Notes: generated by a model not told the origin, from the letters alone. A stretch of 64,000 nt of DNA from JANLVJ01 sp031363945 (GCA_031363945.1 JANLVJ010000013.1:1-64000); one strand, 5' to 3'; numbered from the stretch's first letter, positions 18,704-28,435 are shown. A program made the numbers and translations.

Positions 18704-18761
18704 TGATATATGATTATAAAAAAAGGGTTTTTTAAAACCCTTTTTTTATAATCATATATCA
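18704..18761. terminator. Perfect 28-bp inverted repeat between rpsT and radC
   Basis: Left arm 18704-18731 and right arm 18734-18761 are exact reverse complements with only two bases between. The core is A7-GGG-T6 / A4-CCC-T7, so it carries a T run in both directions. It can end the rpsT transcript, and it is much longer than any other terminator in the window. Confidence 0.85.
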
Positions 18762-18785
18762 AAAAATAATATATATATTTAATAT

Positions 18786-19487
18786 ATGAGAATACCTGCA
18801 TTATCTGGCATTAAATGTTGGGCCGAAGAAGACCGGCCTAGAGAAAAACTATTACTTAAAGGCCGACATAACCTAAGTGATGTAGAGTTAATTGCTATAC
18901 TATTACATACTGGTATTCCTGGGCATTCTGCCCTTGATATCTCCCGAGATATACTGAAAGAAGTTAAAAACGATTTATATACGCTGGCAAGACTCTCAGT
19001 GCAAGAACTCATGGTCTTTGAGGGAGTGGGTAAAACCAAAGCTGCCAGACTTGTAGCTGCTATGGAGCTCGGTCGTCGCAAAAAGGAGTCATGTTCGGCT
19101 GCACAACCAGTTATCTCCTGTAGTAATGATTTATATCAGTTGATGATTCCTTTTCTAGCTGATCTTTCTCATGAAGAATTTTGGATAATTTTATTGAATA
19201 GGGCGAATAAAGTTATTGTAACCCAAAAGTTAAGTATGGGTGGTATTTCAGGCACTGTTGCAGATCCTAAACTTATTTTCAAGTCTGCTATTGAACATAA
19301 AGTCAGCTCAATTATTTTATGTCATAATCACCCTTCTGGTAATCTCAAGCCCAGTTCTGCTGATTTGGAACTTACAAAAAAACTCTCTTCTGGTGCCAGG
19401 CTACTTGATATGCAGGTTCTTGATCATTTAATCTTTACTGATACGGGTTATGTTAGTTTTGCAGATGAGGGCTGGCTTTCCCTTTAG
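18786..19487 (+). CDS. radC: RadC/YsdB-family JAB-domain protein
   Basis: 233 residues. The N-terminal helix-hairpin-helix region (about 55-90, LMVFEGVGKTKAARLVAAMELG) is followed by the JAB/MPN domain with the metal motif HNHPSGN and the Ser/Asp residues of SSADLELT. Named for DNA repair, though the original radC role has been withdrawn in E. coli and the biochemical function is unsettled. Start codon is 25 bases after the rpsT palindrome. Confidence 0.93.
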   Translation: MRIPALSGIKCWAEEDRPREKLLLKGRHNLSDVELIAILLHTGIPGHSALDISRDILKEVKNDLYTLARLSVQELMVFEGVGKTKAARLVAAMELGRRKKESCSAAQPVISCSNDLYQLMIPFLADLSHEEFWIILLNRANKVIVTQKLSMGGISGTVADPKLIFKSAIEHKVSSIILCHNHPSGNLKPSSADLELTKKLSSGARLLDMQVLDHLIFTDTGYVSFADEGWLSL

Positions 19488-19571
19488 CCTGCTTTTATGT
19501 ATTTTCGCAGGCTTTCAGTATTCAGATACATTATTTTTAGGCTGAGCTGGTTTTAATATTTAGACTGAACG

Positions 19572-22061
19572 ATGAAAATTTCTTATAACTGGTTACAGAA
19601 TTACCTGCAAACTTCTTTAAATGCTGCAGAGCTTTCAGCCATTTTAACCAATACCGGCCTTGAAGTCGAGGCCATAGAATTATGGTCAGATATTCCAGGT
19701 GGTTTACAAGGCCTGATAATAGGGGAGGTTATTGATGTAAAAAAGCATCCTGAAGCAGATCGGTTGAATCTTACCCAAGTGTTGACCGAAGCTGGAACAA
19801 ACCTGCAGATAGTATGTGGTGCACCAAATGTTGCAATTGGTCAAAAAGTGGTTATTGCTCCTGTAGGTACAACTATATACCCAACTAAAGGTAGTCCTGT
19901 ACTTATTACCCGTTCTAAGATTCGTGGTATTTGGTCTGAAGGTATGATTTGTGGTGAGGATGAAATTGGTTTGGGCGATACTCACGAGGGTATTTTAGTG
20001 TTGTCACCAACAGCTATACCTGGAGAATTACTATCTTCTCACTTATCAGTTACAGCAGATCAGGTATTTGAAATTGGCATTACTCCAAACCGGTCTGATG
20101 CATTAAGTCATAAGGGTGTAGCGCGTGACGTACTTGCCTATCTGCATGCTCACAAACCTTTGAATGCAGAAAATAGTGAATTTAGATATGCTTCTGAACC
20201 AATTGACGCAGTTTCAGCAATGCCCATACTTGAGGCTTCAAAAGTAGAATCAAACACGATCTCGGTTTTAATTGATAGTCCGGATGAATGCATTAGATTT
20301 AGTGGTATCGTAATCGCTGGTGTCAAAGTAGTGCCTAGCCCGGCCTGGCTACAAAATAGCCTCAGGGCTATCGGCATAAGGCCCATTAATAATATTGTCG
20401 ATGCTACTAACTTTATTCTTCATGACATTGGTCAGCCAATGCATGCCTATGATTTGCGTGCAATTAAGGGTGGGGTAATCAAGGCGTCAAGACTAGACGG
20501 CATTAATTCATTTACCACACTTGACGGGGTTGAGCGTAGAATTCTTGATTCTGACTTGATGATATGTGATGGTGAGGGGCCATTGGGTATTGCAGGAGTT
20601 TTTGGTGGTCTGAATTCTGGAATAAAAGCTGACACGACAGCAATATTTCTTGAAAGTGCCTGCTTTAATCCAGTTTCGATCAGAAAAACAGCCCGCCGGT
20701 TAGGACTTAAGACTGATGCTTCATTTCGGTTCGAACGTGGCACAGATGCTGATATGACCCTTGCTGCCCTTGAAAAAGCGTGTAAACTGATTCTGGAAAT
20801 AGCTGGAGGTAGAATTGGATCTGACCTTCAGGATATTTATCCTGTAAAAAAACTTCCTGCCCAGGTTAATCTAAGACGTAAGAAACTTGATGCTTTAATT
20901 GGTTCTCATATCAAATCTGAACAGGTAACGGCTATTTTAAATGGGCTGGGTATAGGGCTTTTAAATCACACGCCTGATACAGAAGGGCAGCCTGAAAACT
21001 GGCACCTCTCAATTCCATTATTTAAGGTTGATGTGACCCGGGAAGCTGATGTTATTGAAGAGGTTCTTCGTATTTACGGCTTTAATGCGATCCAGGCTCC
21101 AACACAGTTACGTTCAAGCCTGCCATTTGCATTAAAAGTTGATCCTGAGCAGATTCGTGAGACTGCTGCAAATTGGTTAAGTGCTGCAGGGTTTAATGAA
21201 ATCATGACAAATTCGCTAAGTTCATCCCTATACCTTGAATTCAAGGGCCCGGAGCTTTCCAATGAAGCAGTGCATGTGCTTAATCCACTCAGTAATGATC
21301 TTGACGTACTCAGGCAGACGCTTCTGTATTCAGGTTTAAAAATGGTAGCCTATAATCAGAATCGAAAGATTGAAAACCTGAAGTGCTATGAATTTGGCAA
21401 GACCTATCATAAACTTGTAGGTAAATATCAGGAGCGTAATCAATTGTCGCTATTTCTTTCTGGTTATGATTTTCCGGAATCATGGATCGTGAAAGCAGGG
21501 CCCATTAATGTGTATCATATCAAAGGTTATGTTGATGCTCTCTTGAAACGTCTTGATGTGCCTGCTGTATCACGATCAGTTGATACGATTGAATGGTTGA
21601 GAGAAAGCCTCAGTTGGGATCTCAAAAAAGTAAGCATAGGTCATGCAGGCCTTGTTTCTCCGGTAATGCTCAAAACATTTGGAATACAGACTGATGTATG
21701 GTATGTTAGGTTAAATTGGGATGATGTGCTTAAGTCAAGAAAAGATGAAAATCTTTTGACCACGGCCATCCCTCGTTTTCCTGCTGTCAGAAGAGATCTT
21801 TCGCTCCTGATAGATAGAGAACTTGAATATTCGAAATTGAAGTCAGTGGCCGTGCAGGCAGGTATAGCCATTTTAAAGGAAATTGATGTATTTGATGTTT
21901 ATGAAGGAGATAAAATAGAATCGGGTAAGAAATCTTATGCCATGCGATTTATGCTTGAAAGTGCTGATCATACCCTTACAGAAGTAGAAATAGATGAGGC
22001 TATGAACAAACTGATGAAACAACTCACAGAAAAAACAGGTGCCTCAGTACGTAATAAATAA
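19572..22061 (+). CDS. pheT: Phenylalanyl-tRNA synthetase beta subunit
   Basis: 829 residues, standard length. It has the N-terminal MKISYNWLQNYLQT opening, an EMAP-type tRNA-binding domain (about 45-150), the B3/B4 editing region with ATNFILHDIGQPMHAYD, the B5 domain, the catalytic-like core (TNSLSSSLY) and a C-terminal anticodon-binding fold (FPAVRRDLSLLID). It works with PheS, which is not in the window. The next gene starts seven bases after its stop. Confidence 0.97.
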   Translation: MKISYNWLQNYLQTSLNAAELSAILTNTGLEVEAIELWSDIPGGLQGLIIGEVIDVKKHPEADRLNLTQVLTEAGTNLQIVCGAPNVAIGQKVVIAPVGTTIYPTKGSPVLITRSKIRGIWSEGMICGEDEIGLGDTHEGILVLSPTAIPGELLSSHLSVTADQVFEIGITPNRSDALSHKGVARDVLAYLHAHKPLNAENSEFRYASEPIDAVSAMPILEASKVESNTISVLIDSPDECIRFSGIVIAGVKVVPSPAWLQNSLRAIGIRPINNIVDATNFILHDIGQPMHAYDLRAIKGGVIKASRLDGINSFTTLDGVERRILDSDLMICDGEGPLGIAGVFGGLNSGIKADTTAIFLESACFNPVSIRKTARRLGLKTDASFRFERGTDADMTLAALEKACKLILEIAGGRIGSDLQDIYPVKKLPAQVNLRRKKLDALIGSHIKSEQVTAILNGLGIGLLNHTPDTEGQPENWHLSIPLFKVDVTREADVIEEVLRIYGFNAIQAPTQLRSSLPFALKVDPEQIRETAANWLSAAGFNEIMTNSLSSSLYLEFKGPELSNEAVHVLNPLSNDLDVLRQTLLYSGLKMVAYNQNRKIENLKCYEFGKTYHKLVGKYQERNQLSLFLSGYDFPESWIVKAGPINVYHIKGYVDALLKRLDVPAVSRSVDTIEWLRESLSWDLKKVSIGHAGLVSPVMLKTFGIQTDVWYVRLNWDDVLKSRKDENLLTTAIPRFPAVRRDLSLLIDRELEYSKLKSVAVQAGIAILKEIDVFDVYEGDKIESGKKSYAMRFMLESADHTLTEVEIDEAMNKLMKQLTEKTGASVRNK

Positions 22062-22068
22062 ATCAAAC

Positions 22069-22362
22069 ATGAGTGATTCATTAGATCGAACGCTTGAACA
22101 GATTCGTATTAAAAGTGTGCAACTTATTGAATATTGTGATGCACTGAGAGAACAGAACGAACTCTTAAATATCGAAAATCAAAGTTTGACTGAAGCACTT
22201 CAGTTGAGCATTGAAAAGGCAGGAAAATTTGAACAACGCATCAATGTATTGCAGATGGCAAGGTCAGTTACTGATTCAGATGAAAAATCACTTGATATTA
22301 AGCAAAAAATTAACGAATTTGTGCATGAAATAGACAAATGTATTACCTTACTGAATAAGTAA
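22069..22362 (+). CDS. Small coiled-coil protein upstream of zapA
   Basis: 97 residues from the ATG at 22069; a longer frame from 22039 would overlap pheT. The sequence is a long heptad-like coil (about 5-65: LDRTLEQIRIKSVQLIEYCDALREQNELLN) with a short acidic helix at the end. I do not recognise a named family. Its size, coil and place directly before zapA resemble ZapB-like division factors, but this is only inference. Confidence 0.7.
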   Translation: MSDSLDRTLEQIRIKSVQLIEYCDALREQNELLNIENQSLTEALQLSIEKAGKFEQRINVLQMARSVTDSDEKSLDIKQKINEFVHEIDKCITLLNK

Positions 22363-22382
22363 CTTACAGTGAAACAGCCGTG

Positions 22383-22676
22383 ATGGGAGAAATATCCATT
22401 AAAATAAATATTGCAGACCGAATCTATCCTCTGAAAATTGAATTGGAAGAGGAGGAATTGGTTAGAAAAGCAGCAAAGAATATTAACGAACGAATAAAAC
22501 TTTTTCAGGAGAATTATGCCGTAAAAGACAAGCAGGACTTGCTCTCTATGGCTGTTCTTCACTATGCTACAGAAGCACTCAAATTCGATAAAAAATCATC
22601 GTTCGAAGATGAAGGCATCTCAGAAAAGGCGTTTCAGATAGATAAAATGCTTGCCGACTATTTACTAAAGCAATAA
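22383..22676 (+). CDS. zapA: Cell division protein ZapA
   Basis: 97 residues from the ATG at 22383 (a GTG one codon earlier is less likely). The N-terminal beta-strand block MGEISIKINIADRIYPLKIE and the RKAAKNINERIKLFQENY helix match ZapA, which binds and bundles FtsZ. A C-terminal coil follows. The pheT / small coil / zapA / rny order is a common Bacteroidota arrangement. Confidence 0.88.
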   Translation: MGEISIKINIADRIYPLKIELEEEELVRKAAKNINERIKLFQENYAVKDKQDLLSMAVLHYATEALKFDKKSSFEDEGISEKAFQIDKMLADYLLKQ

Positions 22677-22687
22677 GCGCTTGGAAA

Positions 22688-22772
22688 TTTAGCCGTTGCC
22701 AGATTTCAATAGTTTCACAATCAGATACGTTGTCTCTTGAGCTATTGTTATTTGACAACGGCTCTTTTGTGT
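22688..22772 (+). ncRNA. ssrS: Probable 6S RNA (ssrS) between zapA and rny
   Basis: The 124-base gap holds nested inverted repeats: outer stem agccgttg (22691-22698) with caacggct (22756-22763), inner stem caatag (22707-22712) with ctattg (22742-22747), and a short apical hairpin (acaa / ttgt). The unpaired strands between stems resemble the open central bubble of 6S RNA, which binds sigma-loaded RNA polymerase. The right arm is followed by a T-rich end. Position next to zapA is where ssrS is often found. This is a structure and synteny call, with no covariance search. Confidence 0.5.
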
Positions 22773-22800
22773 TTAATATTTTACTAACTATATACTCAAA

Positions 22801-24357
22801 ATGACCAGTAATATAATTTTTCTCATACTCGGAATCCTTGGCGGTACGGCCATTGGCCGCTATTTATTGACCATGGTTTTCAAAGGTCAGGAACAGCAGG
22901 CAAAAAATAAGGTGAAAAATATGCTGAAAGAAGCAGAATCAAAAGCAGATACTCTTAAAAAAGATAAAATCTTAGAAGCCAAAGAAAGATTCTTGCAGCT
23001 TAAGGCTGACCATGAGCAGGAGCTTCAACAGAAAAATCAACAAGCTGGGCAGCGTGAAAACACGTTAAAACAGAAAGAGCAATCTTTAAATCAAAAAATC
23101 GAAAACAACACGCGTAAAGAGGTTGAATTAGAAAGTACAAAAGCTAATCTTACCAAACAACTTGAAATTGTAGAAACTAAGAAGCAGGAAATTGAGGAAG
23201 TTAAAAACCAGCATCTTTCAAAACTTGAAACTATTGCCGGGCTATCAGTTGAAGATGCGAAAAATGAACTTGTTGAAGCCCTGAAAGAGGAGGCTAAAAC
23301 ACTTGCCATGTCATCAGTAAAAGATGCAATAGAAGAAGCGAGACTCATCGCAGTAAAGGAGTCTAAAAAGATAGTGATTCAAACTATTCAGCGAACGGCT
23401 ACTGAAAATGCGATAGAAAACTCTGTGTCTATCTTTAATATTGAAAATGATGAGATTAAGGGTCGCATCATTGGGCGTGAGGGTCGTAATATACGTGCAC
23501 TTGAAGCTGCGACAGGTGTCGAAATTATTGTTGATGATACTCCTGAGGCCATCATATTATCAGGTTTCGATCCGGTGCGTCGTGAAATTGCACGATTATC
23601 TTTGCACCGTCTTATTACTGATGGTAGAATTCATCCGGCAAGAATTGAAGAAATTGTTGCCAAAACAAGAAAGCAACTTGAAGATGAGATTATTGAAATC
23701 GGAGAGCGTACTGTAATCGATCTTGGTATTCATGGGCTTCACCCTGAACTAATTAGAATGGTCGGAAGAATGCGGTACAGATCGTCATATGGTCAGAATT
23801 TATTACAGCATAGCCGTGAAGTTGCAAATTTCTGTGCGACCATGGCTGCAGAGTTAGGCTTAAATGCCAAACTTGCCCGCAGAGCGGGTCTGCTTCATGA
23901 TATCGGTAAAGTACCAGACGATCATCCAGAAACACCACATGCATTACTGGGAATGGAACTAGCCCTGCGTTATAAAGAGCATCCAGAAGTATGTAATGCA
24001 ATCGGAGCCCACCATGATGAAATTGAAATGACTAGTATGATTTCTCCAATTGTTCAGGCCTGTGATGCAATTTCAGGCGCCCGCCCTGGTGCAAGACGTG
24101 AGGTTGTAGAAAGCTATATCAAAAGGTTAAAAGATCTCGAGGCTCTGGCCTTATCTTATCCGGGTGTTGAAAAAACCTTTGCTATTCAGGCAGGACGTGA
24201 ATTAAGAGTGATTGTAGAAAGTGAAAAAATAACAGACAAACAGGCTGAACTGCTTGCCTTTGATATTTCAAACCGTATTCAAACTGAAATGACCTATCCT
24301 GGACAGGTTAAAGTGACTGTCATAAGGGAGACACGATCAGTTTCTTATGCTAAATAA
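22801..24357 (+). CDS. rny: Ribonuclease Y
   Basis: 518 residues, full length. One N-terminal membrane anchor, then a long charged coiled coil (about 25-205), a KH domain with IIGREGRNIRALEAATGVEI, and an HD domain with LLHDIGKVPDDHPETPHA. It is the membrane-bound endonuclease that starts mRNA decay in many bacteria. A hairpin with a T tract lies about 110 bases after the stop. Confidence 0.97.
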   Translation: MTSNIIFLILGILGGTAIGRYLLTMVFKGQEQQAKNKVKNMLKEAESKADTLKKDKILEAKERFLQLKADHEQELQQKNQQAGQRENTLKQKEQSLNQKIENNTRKEVELESTKANLTKQLEIVETKKQEIEEVKNQHLSKLETIAGLSVEDAKNELVEALKEEAKTLAMSSVKDAIEEARLIAVKESKKIVIQTIQRTATENAIENSVSIFNIENDEIKGRIIGREGRNIRALEAATGVEIIVDDTPEAIILSGFDPVRREIARLSLHRLITDGRIHPARIEEIVAKTRKQLEDEIIEIGERTVIDLGIHGLHPELIRMVGRMRYRSSYGQNLLQHSREVANFCATMAAELGLNAKLARRAGLLHDIGKVPDDHPETPHALLGMELALRYKEHPEVCNAIGAHHDEIEMTSMISPIVQACDAISGARPGARREVVESYIKRLKDLEALALSYPGVEKTFAIQAGRELRVIVESEKITDKQAELLAFDISNRIQTEMTYPGQVKVTVIRETRSVSYAK

Positions 24358-24464
24358 TTGTACTTATAAAGGTGTTTATTGGTTTTAAACGGGTAAAATT
24401 GCGGTATAGCGTAATAATTATGAGCATAATTGTTACATTTGAGCAAAAATGATAATTTTTTAAA

Positions 24465-24488
24465 ATCGAATTAAATTCGATGTTTTTT
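24465..24488 (+). terminator. Terminator downstream of rny
   Basis: Stem atcgaat / attcgat (24465-24481) with a three-base loop, followed by g and six T. Confidence 0.7.
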
Positions 24489-24624
24489 GTGAAAATTGTA
24501 AACTTAAGCGTACTTATTTACGTTAAAAGTCTAAATACCTTAAGCAAGCTCAGATATTATTTTTAGTTCCTGAATGGGAGCTATTTGAATATCTATCCTA
24601 ATTAATAGAAGTACAAAAAATTTA

Positions 24625-25446
24625 ATGCTACACTTTAAAACTTTTTTTCTCCAGAATGCCAGCTTACTTGAAGTCTTGCTATATGCGTTCGTTATTATCT
24701 TATTATGGTCTGGAGAGATCATTGTTTGCCTTGATACCCCACTTGAAAAATGGCGTCATACAAAGGTTAACGCTATGTTTATCTTCTCTGCCCTTGCAAT
24801 ACAGCTTTCTCTTACAACATTTGTACTTGCCATTGCCCACTGGGTAGGGGTACATGAATGGGGTCTTGTTTACTTCATTCCAAATCATAAAAACCCATGG
24901 GTCTTTTTTATTTCAACATTTATAATGCTTGATTTTTGTGAATATGTATATCATGTGGTGATGCATAAAGTCAAGCTATTCTGGAAGTTTCACCTGATCC
25001 ACCATAGTGATCATGATGTAGATGTTTCAACAACAGTTCGTGAACACCCTGTAGAAACTGCTATTCGTGTTTGCTGCTCAATGTTATGGGTATTCATATC
25101 AGGGGCATCTTTAGGAACCTTAATAATCAGACAAACGTTTCAGACTATTTCTAATTTATTGGCTCACTCGAAAATTGATTTTCCGTATGAAATTCAGCGT
25201 GTTTACGGCATATTATTTATAACTCCAGATTTACATAGAGTTCATCACCATTATGAAAGGCCACATACCGATTCTAATTACGGTGATGTATTGAGTATCT
25301 GGGATCGTATTTTTGGCACTTTTAGAGAGATGGATAAAACAGAAATTATTTACGGCATAGATACCCATTTTGATATTGTGAAAGACAAGAACTTTCTTGG
25401 TATTCTGAAGGTGCCTTTTATAAAATCGCCGTATAAAAAAGATTGA
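24625..25446 (+). CDS. Sterol desaturase / fatty acid hydroxylase superfamily protein
   Basis: 273 residues, with several membrane segments and the His clusters of the di-iron membrane family: HVVMHKVKLFWKFHLIHHSDHD (about 111-132), a following VREHPVE, and HRVHHHYERPHTDSNYG near the end. Such enzymes oxidise lipid carbons in the membrane; substrate here is unknown (lipid, carotenoid or sterol-like). It stands alone on the plus strand. Confidence 0.88.
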   Translation: MLHFKTFFLQNASLLEVLLYAFVIILLWSGEIIVCLDTPLEKWRHTKVNAMFIFSALAIQLSLTTFVLAIAHWVGVHEWGLVYFIPNHKNPWVFFISTFIMLDFCEYVYHVVMHKVKLFWKFHLIHHSDHDVDVSTTVREHPVETAIRVCCSMLWVFISGASLGTLIIRQTFQTISNLLAHSKIDFPYEIQRVYGILFITPDLHRVHHHYERPHTDSNYGDVLSIWDRIFGTFREMDKTEIIYGIDTHFDIVKDKNFLGILKVPFIKSPYKKD

Positions 25447-25830
25447 TACAATAGCAATAAGAAGCGTTTAGGTTTTACATTTCTCCCGTTTAAGCTCTCT
25501 TAAATTTATATTCAACTCGTAATTTTCTTCTAAAAGACCCCAGCGGTAAATAGATATTAAGGTTGGTAAAGATATTACCTGACCTAAAGTATAAGTGAGG
25601 TCAAAAGCCTACCTGAATAGAATCAATTTGGCGATTATCCATTTTAAAAACCATGAGCTGGCGGTTTTTACAAACCCTTACTAGATAAATCACTGTATTA
25701 AAAGGATAAATAACCCCTTCGAAAATAGTCTGTAAAGTTTTAAAAGCTTGTTTCCTGAAGAGCAAATAATGAAACTTAGAAAGTTGTGACCTGTATTCAA
25801 ATGGTCAGACAAGTATTTCATTAAGAGAGC
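25447..25830. other. 384-bp stretch without a clear gene
   Basis: Between convergent ends of the desaturase and phosphate transporter genes. The minus strand has a 67-codon open run (25804-25601) without a good start codon, translating to segments such as FEGVIYPFNTVIYLVRV. No family is recognised and no RNA or terminator stands out. It could be a chance frame or a relic. Confidence 0.3.
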
Positions 25831-26826
25831 CTATAAACTTCTGGCGCCAAGGTCAATCAGTTTCATGATAATTATTGCAATTGTCGCGCTAACAGGTATA
25901 GTTAAAACCCATGCCCATAGCAGACTGATAGTAACACCCCATCTTACTGCTGATACTCTTTTGGTTAAACCTACGCCTATAATTGATCCGGCGATTGTAT
26001 GTGTGGTACTTACAGGTATTTTAAAATGGGTTGTTATAAATAATGTTATTGCTCCTGCTGTTTCGGCGGCAACCCCTTCTAGTGGGGTAACTTTGGTAAT
26101 CTTGGTTCCCATTGTTTTAACAATTTTCCAGCCTCCAGATAAAGTACCACATGAAATGGCCGTATAACATGCCAGTGGTACCCAGGTTGGCATTTCTGAG
26201 AAATTGTGTATATGATGCGTGGCAATCAAGGCTACTGTAATAATACCCATCACTTTTTGTGCGTCAGAACCACCATGTCCAAGACTTAAGCCTGCCGATG
26301 ATAGTAATTGTAGCCGTTTGAACCAGCTTTCAGAACTTGAACGCCGTGTATTTTTAAACAGGTTAACAATAATCAGTGTGACAATTGATGCAATTATCAT
26401 CCCTATAATTGGGGCGGCAACAATAAATATGATAGTTTCTAAAATTACACTGTAATTAATTGAATTAAAACCAGCATGTCCGATTGCTGCACCTGCAAAA
26501 CCTCCAATAAGTGTATGAGAAGAACTGGAAGGTATCCCATACCACCAGGTAAATAAATTCCATGCAATTGCTGCAAGTATTCCGGAAAGTACAATTGGCA
26601 ACGTAATATAGTGTTCAAAAACAGTATTAGCGACAGTGTTTGCAACACCATGTTCTTTGAAGATAAAAAACGCAGCAAAATTAAATGCTGCAGCCCAAAT
26701 TACAGCTTGAAAAGGTGTCAGAACTTTAGTTGAAACAATTGTCGCAATTGAATTAGCCGCATCGTGAAAACCATTAATGAAGTCAAAAATTAAAGAAAGC
26801 GCAATAATAATTATAAGTAGAATCAT
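25831..26826 (-). CDS. PiT-family inorganic phosphate transporter
   Basis: 331 residues, about ten membrane segments, with the two PiT signature repeats: DFINGFHDAANSIAT near the N terminus and PVSTTHTIAGSIIGVG near 270-285. It imports phosphate with a coupled cation. The DUF47 gene lies 13 bases upstream on the same strand, the usual pit-accessory pairing. Confidence 0.93.
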   Translation of the reverse strand: MILLIIIIALSLIFDFINGFHDAANSIATIVSTKVLTPFQAVIWAAAFNFAAFFIFKEHGVANTVANTVFEHYITLPIVLSGILAAIAWNLFTWWYGIPSSSSHTLIGGFAGAAIGHAGFNSINYSVILETIIFIVAAPIIGMIIASIVTLIIVNLFKNTRRSSSESWFKRLQLLSSAGLSLGHGGSDAQKVMGIITVALIATHHIHNFSEMPTWVPLACYTAISCGTLSGGWKIVKTMGTKITKVTPLEGVAAETAGAITLFITTHFKIPVSTTHTIAGSIIGVGLTKRVSAVRWGVTISLLWAWVLTIPVSATIAIIIMKLIDLGARSL

Positions 26827-26839
26827 GATTGCCGTTAAA

Positions 26840-27484
26840 TTAAGCGTTCTTAATCATGATAGTCTCTAATACGTTGGCAACATCTTCGCATTTATCTGTT
26901 GCAATTTCAAGTAAGGTTAACACATCCTTGTATTTCAATAATTGGATCGGGTCATGTTCTTCTTCAAAAAGTTTGATCAATGCCAGATCAAAAATTGAAT
27001 CAGCTTCGCTTTCAAGACCATTGATTTTAATAATAGACTTTGCCATGTCTTTATGATTTCTCACATCTTGCAATTCGTGTATTGCCCTATGTATTTCTTC
27101 AGCGCCTTTCTGTATCAGATCACCTAATTTTATCATTTCAGGTGTAATTTTTTTCACCTTGTATATGGCAATCTTTTTAGATGTATTATGAATGAACCCT
27201 GCCGCATCAGCTATATGTGTGACCAGGTTATGTATATCTTCGCGATCGAAAGGTGTGATAAAATTTATCCCTAATTCTCTGAGTGTATCTCTGGTTAATT
27301 CATCAGAAATTTGTTCAAGACGTTCAATTTCTAAAACCAGTTCTTTTCTCTTTTCACCTCCCGATGAATGTAATAGGGCTGATAAAGCTGTTGAAATTGA
27401 TATCAGATTTAAAGAAAGTTTTTCAAAGAGTGGAAAAAACTTTTTGTCTTTTGGTGTGAAGTAATGAAAAATGTTAAAGCCCAT
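26840..27484 (-). CDS. DUF47 (PhoU-like) accessory protein of the phosphate transporter
   Basis: 214 residues from the ATG at 27484 (MGFNIFHYFTPKDKKFFPLF). A frame seven codons longer exists, but this ATG gives the family start. It is an all-helical PhoU-like protein, with E/D-rich helices such as ERLEQISDELTRDTLRELG. DUF47 proteins usually sit with PiT transporters and modulate phosphate uptake. It is probably co-transcribed with the transporter behind it. Confidence 0.88.
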   Translation of the reverse strand: MGFNIFHYFTPKDKKFFPLFEKLSLNLISISTALSALLHSSGGEKRKELVLEIERLEQISDELTRDTLRELGINFITPFDREDIHNLVTHIADAAGFIHNTSKKIAIYKVKKITPEMIKLGDLIQKGAEEIHRAIHELQDVRNHKDMAKSIIKINGLESEADSIFDLALIKLFEEEHDPIQLLKYKDVLTLLEIATDKCEDVANVLETIMIKNA

Positions 27485-27651
27485 AGGTTCTGTAAATGAA
27501 AGCAATTACCAGCGTAAGTTTCTTGATTAGGAATTAAAAAATTGTAAATCTAATATTAAGTTTAAATCAGTGTCTTCAGAATTTGGTGTTTTATAGGTTA
27601 ATAACCTGTTCAAAAGCAATCAAAAAGCTTAATTTTATGAAAAACTGCATT

Positions 27652-28137
27652 ATGTCATCGTCACAAAAGCTTGATAATTATCTTACTAGATATGGTGAAC
27701 ATCATTTAAATCCCGTAAATAAAGGGATTCATTGGTTTTGTGTACCACTGATAATGTTCTGCATTTTAGGATTAGTTTGGCTGATACCAGTGCCGAAGGT
27801 ACTCAGTTTTAATGGGTATTTTAACTGGGCATCTTTATTAATGGCATTCGTTTTTTACTATTGGTATCAGCTATCAGTTACGCTGGCCTATGCCATGATT
27901 TTGGTGTTATTTGTTATGAGTTACGTGATTGTGCTGATAAATGCTGCCCTTGTCGTAGGACCAATATCTGCATTAACAGTATATCTGATACTTTTTGCGT
28001 TGGCATGGGCAGGCCAGTTTGCCGGCCATAAAATTGAAGGTAAGAAACCATCTTTTCTTGAAGATTTGCAATTTTTACTTATTGGACCGTTATGGTTGCT
28101 CCAGTTTATTTTCGCGAAGCTTAAAATCCGATATTAA
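27652..28137 (+). CDS. DUF962 / Mpo1-like membrane protein
   Basis: 161 residues from the ATG at 27652 (MSSSQKLDNYL); an ATG at 27637 is also possible, and the TTG at 27583 is unlikely. It shows the family pattern YGEHHLNPVNKGIHWFCVPL, with conserved His residues, then membrane segments and GQFAGHKIEGKKPSF. Yeast Mpo1 is an iron-dependent dioxygenase in 2-hydroxy fatty-acid breakdown. Bacterial members may act on hydroxy fatty acids of membrane lipids (inference). Confidence 0.85.
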   Translation: MSSSQKLDNYLTRYGEHHLNPVNKGIHWFCVPLIMFCILGLVWLIPVPKVLSFNGYFNWASLLMAFVFYYWYQLSVTLAYAMILVLFVMSYVIVLINAALVVGPISALTVYLILFALAWAGQFAGHKIEGKKPSFLEDLQFLLIGPLWLLQFIFAKLKIRY

Positions 28138-28435
28138 GTTAATACATGTTTGATTTTATATTCCTTAATGCTGTTTAGCTCATTCCGATACGAATTGGCA
28201 TATCCTTATCTAGATCAGGGCATGATAAATAAGCTTTGGTGAATAAAAACAAGGCTAATGAATATAAAAATGCAATAACTCTGAAATATTCTATGCTAAT
28301 TATACATTTTCAATGTTAATTTAATGTGAATCAATTGACCTATTAATGGCTGAGAGTTAACGGTATAATAACGCGGGGGTAAAATCTGGTTAATGAATGA
28401 TGGGTAATTTTGTCGCTGGAAACAAAACATTCATT
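28138..28435. other. Intergenic stretch before the TonB receptor
   Basis: 298 AT-rich bases with no gene, RNA or strong repeat that I can see. It presumably holds the receptor promoter, but no clear TTTG / TAnnTTTG pair stands out. Confidence 0.4.
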
